Of a DNA stretch of 5,175 nucleotides, positions 1-5,174 are shown in pieces. The notes beneath the pieces were generated by a model. It did not search any database and was not told the origin of the DNA. It was given only the letters and a program-made list of their open reading frames with translations. Numbering within the stretch: the first letter of the stretch is position 1; every line of letters begins with the position of its first letter. The translations under genes and the position numbers were made by a program. The DNA is taken from assembly GCA_003457145.1 (NCBI GenBank), contig DMSR01000541.1, positions 1 through 5,175 on the forward strand, read 5' to 3'. This stretch comes from Bacillus sp. (in: firmicutes) (GTDB lineage: Bacteria; Bacillota; Bacilli; Bacillales; Cytobacillaceae).

Positions 1-352
1 CAATCTCCTATAGTCCTGAGTTTAAACTAAAAGCAGTTACGGATTACAAAAGTGGAAAAACACCATCGCAAATCTTTATTGAACAAGGCTTTGACCTAGA
101 CATGATCGGTAAGGAACAACCCAAACGTTGTCTTAAGCGTTGGAGGGATTCTTATGAAAGGTTTGGAGAGGAAGGTTTCCTTACGGAACGTAGAGGCAAA
201 GGGAGTACTGGACGCCCTTCTTCAAGGCATCTTTCCGTAGAAGAGAAATTAAGGAAGCTGAGGCAAGAATTAAATTCCTTGAGGCAGAGAATGACTTCCT
301 AAAAAAGCTGGAAGAATTAGAAAGGCAGGTGTTGAAGAAGAAACGATTTTAA
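1..352 (+). pseudogene. IS3-family transposase OrfA, 5'-partial and frameshifted
   Basis: OrfA of IS3 elements binds the element's ends through a helix-turn-helix and supplies the N-terminal half of the OrfAB transposase. The frame is open from base 3, running in from outside the window. It reads YSPEFKLKAV, then GKTPSQIF, and later CLKRWRDSYERFGEEGF and GRPSS, all typical of IS150-group OrfA. At about 250-254 one base is missing: the expected TTAAAGGAAGCT reads TTAAGGAAGCT. The original frame therefore stops at 300-302. The authentic C-terminal coiled-coil part (EAEARIKFLEAENDF, then LKKLEELERQ) continues one frame over from 254 and stops at 350-352. An internal ATG at 102 begins mid-domain and is not the real start. 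The family assignment is firm; the pseudogene call rests on this single deletion. Confidence 0.8.
301..307 (+). promoter_or_regulatory. Programmed -1 frameshift heptamer (A AAA AAG) between orfA and orfB
   Basis: The heptamer AAAAAAG sits in the authentic orfA frame as CTA-AAA-AAG, which is the phase needed for tandem -1 slippage in IS150-type elements. After slippage the frame continues GCT GGA AGA and runs straight into orfB. OrfA's own stop at 350-352 lies about 45 bases downstream. I saw no convincing stimulatory stem-loop immediately after it. The site is conserved but useless in this copy, because a frameshift mutation upstream puts most ribosomes in the wrong frame. Confidence 0.7.
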
Positions 353-1241
353 CGGAAGCTGAGAAGTTTTCTCTGATTGAGAAAACGATAAGAATACATC
401 AGTTAAAGAAAGCTGTTTCCTACCTGTGTAAACTGGCAGGTGTCAGCCGAGATTGGTTGAAGGCTGCACTTTTACGGGCTCAACGTGACGAGCGGATGAA
501 TTGGATATAGAGTTAATCCAAGAAATATTCATAAGCAAAAAAGAAAAAGTAGGTGCCCTCCAGATTAAAATGATCATGGAGAATGATTATTCAGCAGTAA
601 TGAACCACAAGAAGATAAGGCGTTTGATGGCAAAATATAATCTTGAAACAAAAGTAAGGAAAGCCAATCCTTATCGTAAGATGGCCAAGGCAACCCAGGA
701 ACATCGAACCTGCCCTAACCTTCTAAACCGTAAATTCAATCAGGAGGAACCTGGGAAAGTCCTGCTTACTGACATTACTTATCTTTATTATGGAAAGGGG
801 CAAAAAGCATATTTATCCTGCGTAAAGGACGGAGCTACAAGGGAAATTATTGCGTATCACCTGTCCACGTCATTAGAGATGGACATCGTCTATAAGACAT
901 TGAAAAAGTTGGAGGCAGCTGTTGGCAATCATTTTCATCCAGAAGCCATGTTACATTCTGACCAAGGTATGCACTATACGCATCCTCTATTCCAAAGCAA
1001 AGTGAAAAAGCTTGGCTTAACTCAATCAATGACCCGAAAGGGAAACTGTTGGGATAACGCACCAATGGAGAGTTTCTTTGGACATTTTAAAGATTTAGCA
1101 GAGTATAAATCACTTGATAATTTGAAGGATGTAAAGAAATAAGTAGATCGAGTAATCGAAGAATATAATCATCACCGTTATCAATGGGGATTAAATAAAA
1201 TGACCCCGGTACAATACCGGGGCCACTTATTAGCCTCATAG
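307..1241 (+). pseudogene. IS3-family transposase OrfB (DDE integrase), broken
   Basis: OrfB is the catalytic half of the transposase, an RNase H-fold integrase. The longest intact piece runs from a TTG at 501 to 1142 (213 aa). In it I see LLTDITYLYY (D91), LHSDQGMHYTH (D154) and DNAPMESFFGHFKD (E190), giving the D-x62-D-x35-E spacing expected for this family. Three lesions are visible. The VSR-SGYY-W segment near 451-455 has lost about four codons. One base is missing at about 493 (GAGCGGATG for GAGCAGGATG), which produces a stop at 508-510. A GAA codon has become TAA at 1140-1142. The same frame continues past that stop through VDRVIEEYNHHRYQWGLNKM, TPVQYR and the natural TAG at 1239-1241. 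All catalytic residues survive, but the protein cannot be made as one chain. Confidence in the family is very high. Confidence 0.88.
1204..1222 (+). repeat. Perfect 8-bp hairpin inside the orfB 3' end
   Basis: CCCCGGTA at 1204-1211 pairs exactly with TACCGGGG at 1215-1222 around a CAA loop, within the codons for the conserved MTPVQYR motif. A T-run (TTTTTT, 1246-1251) lies about 23 bases after the stem, too far for a standard intrinsic terminator. It may shield the transposase message or be a by-product of the codons; the sequence alone does not decide. Confidence 0.5.
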
Positions 1242-1245
1242 GCGC

Positions 1246-1275
1246 TTTTTTAAACTGTCCGTAAACGGGGGCACA
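1246..1275 (+). repeat. Probable right terminal inverted repeat of the IS3 element
   Basis: Read on the minus strand this begins TGTGCCCCCGTTTACGGACA, then GTTTAAAAAA. IS3-family ends normally start with TG and carry a GGACAG-like block inside, as here. It begins four bases after the natural orfB stop, a normal layout. The matching left end is outside the window, so the length and outer base are estimates. Confidence 0.6.
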
Positions 1276-1446
1276 GTTCAGAAACGCATGTACTCTTTTT
1301 TTTCTAAATATCCCCCATAAAATCCAAGGAATAATGGTCAATCCTACCCCAACCCACCATTGCCACGTGAACAGTACATGTTCTATCCATAACGTTTGTA
1401 GTTCTGTATTTGCCTCATGTGTTTGCCGATATAATTGTTCAACTCT
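1276..1446 (-). pseudogene. N-terminal fragment of a CBO0543-like membrane protein, interrupted by the IS
   Basis: On the minus strand the frame from 1446 down to 1276 reads VEQLYRQTHEANTELQ, then LWIEHVLFTWQWW, then VGVGLTIIPWILWGIF, then RKKRVHAFLN. A WxxxxLFTWQWW segment followed by a hydrophobic helix, PWxxW and a basic RKKR stretch resembles the first membrane segment of CBO0543-family proteins, small Bacillus/Clostridium membrane proteins of unknown role. Coding similarity stops exactly where the IS right end begins, so the rest of the gene probably lies left of the element, outside the window. No in-frame start exists: an in-frame TAA is at 1449-1447, and the nearest ATG (1459) is one base out of frame, which suggests a further indel. 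The family call is from memory of the motif pattern and is moderate. Confidence 0.5.
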
Positions 1447-1583
1447 TTAACTCCACCATGCATTTCCTAAAATGCCCCTTTTTCATTATTATTCTCAGTA
1501 TGACTAAATCCATCTTAATAATACATGTTTGCATTTTCGGAACTCTACCCTTAAAAGAGGCACCCATCCGATTGAAAATGTAA
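1447..1583. other. Non-coding spacer between two fragments
   Basis: I see no convincing gene here. The start region of the interrupted minus-strand membrane-protein gene probably occupies the first part; GGTGGAG on the minus strand could be its ribosome binding site. A weak inverted repeat, GCATTT-ccta-AAATGC, lies at 1460-1475. The 5' break point of the Tn3 transposase fossil is somewhere near the right edge. Confidence 0.4.
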
Positions 1584-2516
1584 CAAAATCAGGAACGTGA
1601 GGAAAAAGAAAGGTCCAATAAAACGATATTAGGTTGGTTAAAGGAACCACCGGGTCATCCTTCACCCGAAACATTTCTAAAAATAATAGAACGACTCGAA
1701 TACATACGGGGAATAGAATTAGAGACGGTAAAAATTAGTCATTTGCATCGCAATCGCCTGTTACAGCTATCTCGTTTAGGTTCAAGATATGAGCTTTATG
1801 CATTTCTTGACTTTCAAGAAAATAAACGATATTCGATATTAACCGTCTATTTATTACATCTTACTCAGGAGTTAACTGATAAAGTTTTTGAAATTCATGA
1901 CAGACAAATACTTAGTTGTTATCAAAAGGCCGTAAAGCTCAAGAGGAAATTCAGAAACAAAACGGTAAAAAGCTGAATGAGAAAGTTATACACTTTCCGA
2001 CATCGGACAAGCCTTAATCAAAGCAAAATAGGAGAAATTATACGTTTTTGAGACTTTAGAATCCGATATCGAATGGAATTCTATTGTCTCGTCGGTGGAG
2101 GTAGTACAGGAGCTTGCACGGTTCTGTCGACTATGATTATTTAGATTTACTATAAAAACGATTTTATTCACTTGGAAAATATACCCCGACGCTATTAAGG
2201 ATATTGGAATTTCATTCTACAAAGGCAAATTAACCACTTTTACAGGAGGTAGAGATTATCCGAGAAATGAATGAATCCGGCAAGGGAAAAGTTCCGATGA
2301 ATCACTTGTGGATTGTATTTCGAAGCGTAAGAAAAAGCACTTATATGAGGATGACGGTACAATCAATCGTCATTATTACGAAAGGGCAGTCTTAACGGAA
2401 CAAAGAGAACACGTTCGTGTTGGTGGTGTATTTCATTGTGAGTAGTAAACAATATAAAGATTTTGAGGAATATTTGTTTTCGGTAGATACATGGAATCAA
2501 ACGAAAGAGAATATGA
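1584..2516 (+). pseudogene. Tn3-family transposase (TnpA), internal fragment, heavily decayed
   Basis: Tn3-family TnpA is a protein of about 1000 aa that carries out replicative transposition. Joining frames recovers a collinear middle section: LGWLKEPPGHPSPETFLKII, then HRNRLLQLSRLGSRYE, LTQELTDKVFEIHDRQ, KKLNEKVIHF, IGQALIKAK, DYDYLDLL, KRFYSLGKYTPTLLRILEFH, EVEIIREMNESGKGKVP, KKKHLYEDDGTINRHYYERA and KQYKDFEEYLFSVDTWNQ. This order matches the N-terminal/central part of the family; the N-terminal end and the C-terminal DDE catalytic domain are absent. Lesions are one-base losses near 1915, 1997 and 2296, one-base gains near 2122 and 2425, and stops at 2029 (TAG), 2153 (TAA) and 2231 (TAA). 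The longest open pieces are 1743-1976 and 2417-2614. No terminal repeats or resolvase were seen. The family is certain to my eye; the ends are approximate. Confidence 0.82.
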
Positions 2517-2652
2517 ATAACGTATATTTCCGCGTTTCGTTATATTTATGTACACAAAAATATTATGCACACTTTATAAACAGAAAATGGATTGTTAAAT
2601 TAATATGGTTTTAAGATTAATAATTTATGCACACCTCCTTTCTTGTAGATAC
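2517..2652. other. AT-rich junction between the TnpA fossil and truncated topB
   Basis: Similarity to TnpA fades after the TWNQTKEN segment, and similarity to TopB on the other strand begins near 2653. The stretch between is strongly AT-rich and matches neither gene convincingly. It encodes the last, non-homologous 11 residues of the truncated topB frame and contains the repeated TTATGCACAC motif described separately. It could be a scrap of a third element or of an origin region. Confidence 0.5.
2546..2634 (+). repeat. Three TTATG(C/T)ACAC direct repeats resembling DnaA boxes
   Basis: TTATGCACAC occurs exactly at 2563-2572 and 2625-2634, and a one-mismatch copy, TTATGTACAC, at 2546-2555. The first nine bases of the exact copies fit the general DnaA-box consensus TTATNCACA. 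All three are in the same orientation inside an AT-rich stretch. Binding is not shown; AT-rich DNA produces some such matches by chance, and no rep gene or iteron array is present. Confidence 0.4.
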
Positions 2653-3582
2653 TGTTCGTGGGTAGGTGACGAGCTTATGCTGCTCATACAATCCCTGCAG
2701 GACATTGGATGTTTTCTTTGCAGAAAAGCCGAACCGTTTATTTGCATCCCGCTGAAGTTCGGTCAAATCGTAAGGCATCGGCTGAGAATCTGTTTTCTGC
2801 TTGCGATCAATAGATTTTAATACAGCTTTTTTATTCGTGAGCATGGTTTGGATCTGCTCGGCTTTCTCCTTGGAAAAAATCCGTTTCTCACCGTTATGCT
2901 CCCATTCTGCAGTCAGGGCGCCAATCTTTGCTTGGATGGTCCAGTAATCCTTTGGAACGAATTTATTGATTTCATCTTCACGTTCAAGAACCATTGCCAG
3001 TGTTGGCGTCTGGACTCGTCCGGCAGAGAGGGGATCTTTATATTTCGTCGTCAATGCACGTGAAACATTCAATCCGATCAGCCAATCCGCTTCAGCACGA
3101 CAGACGGCTGATTCGTATAGGTTTTCAAAATGTTTGCCTGGCTTAAGCTGTTTGAAGCCATCCTTGATGGCACGGTCCGTTTGTGATGAAATCCAAAGTC
3201 GTTTGATTGGTTTACGCCAGTTGATTCTCTGGAGAATCCATCTGGCGACAAGCTCGCCTTCACGCCCAGCATCCGTAGCGATGATGAATTCATCGACATC
3301 CTTCCGGCTGGCAAGACCTTCAATGGCTTTAAATTGATGGCTTGTTTGCTTGATCACCTTGAGTCCCATTTTATCTGGAATGATTGGCAGCTCCTCAAGG
3401 CGCCAAACTTTATACTTCGGATCGTAATTCTCGGGCATTTTCAATTCAATTAAGTGCCCTAAAGCCCAGGTCACAATATACTGATTTCCTTCAATATAGC
3501 TTTTATGGGTTTGATTGCAGCCAAGTACACGCGCCAGCTCGCGAGCCACACTTGGTTTCTCTGCAAGAACTAATGATTTCAT
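2617..3582 (-). pseudogene. topB: DNA topoisomerase III (type IA), truncated after the catalytic tyrosine
   Basis: TopB is a type IA topoisomerase that cuts and passes single strands, decatenating DNA after replication and recombination. The ATG at 3582 is chosen because AAAGGAG lies six bases before it; a TTG at 3597 overlaps that site. The frame gives 321 aa against roughly 700 or more for intact Bacillus TopB. Visible are the N-terminal LAEKPSVARELARVL (Toprim start, E8), IATDAGREGE (101-110, D104), KRLWISS, the RAEADW segment (162-167), LSAGRVQTPTLAMV (185-198), YDLTELQRDANKRFGFSAKK (271-290) and the active-site VTYPRT with Y307. The expected DSR after PRT is replaced by VSTRKEVCINY and a stop, so domain closure and the C-terminal DNA-binding regions are lost. 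No indels occur before the break, so truncation looks recent. A stable partial protein is possible, but function is unlikely. Confidence 0.88.
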
Positions 3583-3588
3583 GCTTTC

Positions 3589-3595
3589 TCCTTTC
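3589..3595 (-). promoter_or_regulatory. Ribosome binding site of topB
   Basis: AAAGGAG-type sequence on the minus strand, six bases before the ATG at 3582. It decides this start over the upstream in-frame TTG at 3597, whose codons contain the site. Confidence 0.75.
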
Positions 3596-3612
3596 AAAAC
3601 ACAACAGTTTTG
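3595..3612 (-). repeat. Inverted repeat in the topB leader
   Basis: CAAAAC and GTTTTG pair exactly around a six-base ACAACA loop, between the putative promoter and the topB RBS. It could be a weak leader hairpin or an operator half-site pair; nothing in the window identifies a binder. Confidence 0.3.
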
Positions 3613-3626
3613 CTTATGCTTTACTT

Positions 3627-3657
3627 AGTATAAATGAAAAACAGTAATTTTTGTAAT
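3627..3657 (-). promoter_or_regulatory. Possible sigma-A-type promoter for topB
   Basis: On the minus strand TATACT (3632-3627) fits a -10 box, with TTACAA/ATTACA (about 3657-3651) 18-19 bases upstream as a poor -35. The position, about 32 bases before the RBS, is sensible for the only minus-strand gene here. The -35 match is weak, so this remains tentative. Confidence 0.35.
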
Positions 3658-3661
3658 CTAG

Positions 3662-3740
3662 CGGGGGCAGCTCCCGTTTGAGTTCTGTTATACATAAACG
3701 ATCTGGGGGTCAGATCCCCGATGCTTTAAAGTGATAAAGC
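3662..3740. repeat. Cluster of short inverted repeats between topB and the Nudix gene
   Basis: Three adjacent hairpin candidates lie in the divergent intergenic stretch. CGGGG and TCCCG (3662-3676) pair around GCAGC, with one G-T pair. GATCTG and CAGATC (3700-3716) pair around GGGGT; the overlapping GGGG and CCCC (3706-3719) form a competing stem. GCTTTA and TAAAGC (3723-3740) pair around AAGTGA. None is followed by a proper T-run, so they are not standard terminators. No known riboswitch or T-box core was recognised. Confidence 0.4.
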
Positions 3741-3773
3741 GACTTTGATCGGTCTTCATATTGCTTATTGCAT

Positions 3774-3783
3774 AGGAGGGAGG
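3774..3783 (+). promoter_or_regulatory. Ribosome binding site of the Nudix-GNAT gene
   Basis: AGGAGGGAGG ends five bases before the ATG at 3789; its AGGAGG core is nine bases away. The match to the 16S anti-SD is strong and rules out the in-frame TTG at 3768, which lies upstream of and reads through this site. Confidence 0.85.
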
Positions 3784-3788
3784 ACTAT

Positions 3789-4700
3789 ATGAGCGATTAT
3801 ATTAAAGAGATGCGAGCACTCATTGGAACGAGGCCGTTTATTCTTGTTGGTTCTGCTGTACTTGTCTTCAATCGGCAGAATGAAATCTTGCTTCAGCTTC
3901 GGGCAGATACGGGAAAGTGGGGAATTCCAGGAGGTGCGATGGAGCCAGGTGAGAGCTTCGAGGAGACGGCACGCAGGGAATTATTCGAGGAAACCGGTCT
4001 CCGGTTGAAGAATTTAAGGTTTTTGGAGGTTCTGGCCGGGGAGAATTATTATTTTCAGTACCCAAATGGTGATGAGATTTATAATGCCATTGCTTTGTAT
4101 GGATCAGATGATTGGGAGGGAACGCTTGAGATGCTAGACGGCGAGAGCAGGGAGCTTCGGTTTTTCTCAATGGACAATCTTCCTCCGCTCGAGGGCAGGC
4201 CTGAGATGATCGTAAATAAAATCCATCATTACGGCATCTTGCCGGAAATAAGGGAAATCGATTTAAGTAAAATCATGGCTGTAGCCGAGGTTCTTGACCT
4301 TCAGAGAAAATCGTATAAAATCGAGTCCGAACTAATTGGATCAGAAGAAATTCCGCCTTTAAAAGAAACCTTCGAACAGCTGCAAACCTGCGGAGAGACA
4401 TTCACCGGCTGCTTTATAGGCAGCAGGCTGGCGGGTGCGGTTTCTTATAAAATGAAGGAGGGGACAATTGATATTCACCGGGTCATGGTCCATCCTGATT
4501 TTTTCCGAAAAGGGATTGCGGTGAAACTGCTCGGGCAAATTGAACAGAAAGAAGAAGGGGCGGCAGCACTCCGGGTTTCAACGGGCGCTGCTAATATCCC
4601 GGCAGTAAGGTTATATGAAAAGCTAAGCTTCGAACGGCAAGAGGATTCTATCGTTAGCGGCGGACTTAGGATCGCAAATTTTTACAAGCAGGTAGAGTAA
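3789..4700 (+). CDS. Nudix hydrolase-GNAT acetyltransferase fusion protein
   Basis: The 303-aa product has two enzyme domains and is probably cytosolic, as no signal peptide or membrane segment is seen. Residues about 17-150 form a Nudix fold. The Nudix box at 49-71 fits GX5EX7REUXEEXGU exactly: G49, E55, R63-E64, E67-E68, G70-L71, so Mg-dependent cleavage of a nucleoside-diphosphate-linked compound is expected. Residues about 153-303 resemble GNAT N-acetyltransferases: IHRVMVHPDFFRKGIAVKLL (229-248) contains the acetyl-CoA pyrophosphate-binding loop (R240-K-G-I-A), followed by STGAANIPAVRLYEKLSF (264-281), the common NxxAxxLYEKxGF region, with S in place of G. Each domain also exists as a separate protein in Bacillus relatives. 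The reading frame is continuous with no sign of an accidental join. It has its own RBS and appears monocistronic. Substrates of both domains are unknown. Confidence 0.88.
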   Translation: MSDYIKEMRALIGTRPFILVGSAVLVFNRQNEILLQLRADTGKWGIPGGAMEPGESFEETARRELFEETGLRLKNLRFLEVLAGENYYFQYPNGDEIYNAIALYGSDDWEGTLEMLDGESRELRFFSMDNLPPLEGRPEMIVNKIHHYGILPEIREIDLSKIMAVAEVLDLQRKSYKIESELIGSEEIPPLKETFEQLQTCGETFTGCFIGSRLAGAVSYKMKEGTIDIHRVMVHPDFFRKGIAVKLLGQIEQKEEGAAALRVSTGAANIPAVRLYEKLSFERQEDSIVSGGLRIANFYKQVE

Positions 4701-4797
4701 TGGGGGGACCCCTTAAGGACATGGAACGAGATATCAATGCAAAACTTCAGCGATTTTCGCAACTCATAAGGTGAGTTTAAATTGGCTTCTAACGATG
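4701..4797. other. Intergenic stretch after the Nudix-GNAT gene
   Basis: The stretch opens with GGGGGGACCCC right after the stop, a G-run/C-run pair too tightly spaced for a good stem. No gene and no plus-strand T-run were seen, so the plus-strand transcript may end at the shared hairpin further on. Confidence 0.35.
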
Positions 4798-4831
4798 AAA
4801 AAAGGGATCAGGCATTAGGCTGCCTGACCCC
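4798..4831 (-). terminator. Intrinsic terminator of the YbjQ-family gene
   Basis: On the minus strand GGG-x-TCAGGCA... pairs with TGCCTGA-x-CCC (3 + 7 base pairs with one internal mismatch, six-base loop, arms 4804-4814 and 4821-4831) and is followed by six Ts (4803-4798). It begins nine bases after the YbjQ stop. On the plus strand the stem is followed only by TATCTGA, so it is a weaker terminator for the converging Nudix-GNAT transcript. Confidence 0.85.
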
Positions 4832-4839
4832 CTATCTGA

Positions 4840-5157
4840 CTATTCTTTCACAAATACTGCTGTACCTGTTGCAATGCACATCATCATGCCTTCACGCAGT
4901 GTTTCGAAGTCCAGGTCGACACCAATAACTGCATTCGCACCCATCTTCCTTGCCTTTTCTTCCATTTCGCGTATCGCAATTTCCCGGCCTTCTGAAAGTT
5001 TGTTCTCATATGCCGAACTTCTGCCTCCAATTACATCCGTAACACTTGCCAAAAAGTCACGGACGACATTCGCTCCCATGATCGCTTCTCCGGAAACGAT
5101 TCCTAAATACCGTTCAATTTCTTTCCCTTGCAATGTTGGTGTTGTTGTTACAATCAC
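4840..5157 (-). CDS. YbjQ/UPF0145 family protein
   Basis: This 105-aa protein is a full-length YbjQ-family member; the family is often labelled putative heavy-metal-binding, but its biochemical role is not established. Signature parts are the N-terminal beta strand ([14 protein letters not shown]), [19 protein letters not shown] (17-35), a central charged helix with [20 protein letters not shown] (58-77), then IGVDLDFE (78-85) and a C-terminal strand ending GTAVFVKE. Only one cysteine (C94) is present, so metal binding by Cys clusters is not evident. The start is GTG at 5157, preceded by AAAAGGAGGAG at a normal distance. No signal peptide or membrane segment is present. It converges on the Nudix-GNAT gene and has its own terminator. 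Anything upstream lies outside the window. Confidence 0.93.
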   Translation of the reverse strand: MIVTTTPTLQGKEIERYLGIVSGEAIMGANVVRDFLASVTDVIGGRSSAYENKLSEGREIAIREMEEKARKMGANAVIGVDLDFETLREGMMMCIATGTAVFVKE

Positions 5158-5163
5158 AAAGAT

Positions 5164-5174
5164 CTCCTCCTTTT
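5164..5174 (-). promoter_or_regulatory. Ribosome binding site of the YbjQ-family gene
   Basis: AAAAGGAGGAG on the minus strand, six bases before the GTG start at 5157 (core AGGAGG about eight bases away). It supports GTG as the initiator. Confidence 0.85.

Larger units (their letters stand above)
1..1275 (+). mobile_element. IS3-family (IS150-like) insertion sequence, right-hand part, decayed
   Basis: This is the remnant of an IS3-family element with the usual two overlapping frames: orfA (helix-turn-helix, DNA binding) and orfB (DDE integrase), joined by -1 frameshifting. The left end and the start of orfA lie outside the window. The right end is placed at about 1275 because the sequence there, read on the minus strand, begins TGTGCCCCCGTTTACGGACA, an IS3-like terminus starting with TG, and because minus-strand coding similarity to an unrelated protein begins immediately beyond it. 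Both frames carry inactivating lesions, so the copy cannot make a full OrfAB transposase itself. The exact end and the target duplication cannot be confirmed without the left end. Confidence 0.85.

Noticed and set aside
102..302. An apparent 66-aa gene starting at an internal ATG
   Set aside because: It is the middle of the frameshifted IS3 orfA. Coding similarity extends upstream to the window edge, and its last residues are out of the true frame.
847..1065. Minus-strand open frame of 72 aa
   Set aside because: It lies wholly opposite the conserved transposase catalytic region and its peptide shows no family features.
1087..1341. Minus-strand open frame of 84 aa as a complete gene
   Set aside because: Only the part beyond 1275 is real (fragment of an interrupted membrane protein). 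The rest runs into the antisense of the IS.
1460..1483. GCATTT-ccta-AAATGC followed by CCCTTTTT as a plus-strand terminator
   Set aside because: The stem is short and AT-rich, a C-run separates it from the Ts, and no intact plus-strand gene precedes it.
2400..2460. Possible independent small gene beginning near 2417
   Set aside because: Its N-terminal residues (KQYKDFEEYLFSVDTWNQ) continue the Tn3 transposase fossil after a one-base insertion, and there is no RBS.
2605..3337. Several plus-strand open frames opposite topB
   Set aside because: They are antisense shadows of a clearly recognisable topoisomerase frame, and no RBS or family match was seen.
3745..3773. TTGATC...TTGCAT as a promoter for the Nudix-GNAT gene
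   Set aside because: The -10 match is poor and it would overlap the ribosome binding site, leaving almost no leader.
3868..4170. Minus-strand 100-aa frame opposite the Nudix box
   Set aside because: It is antisense to a perfect Nudix motif and has low-complexity, unlikely composition.
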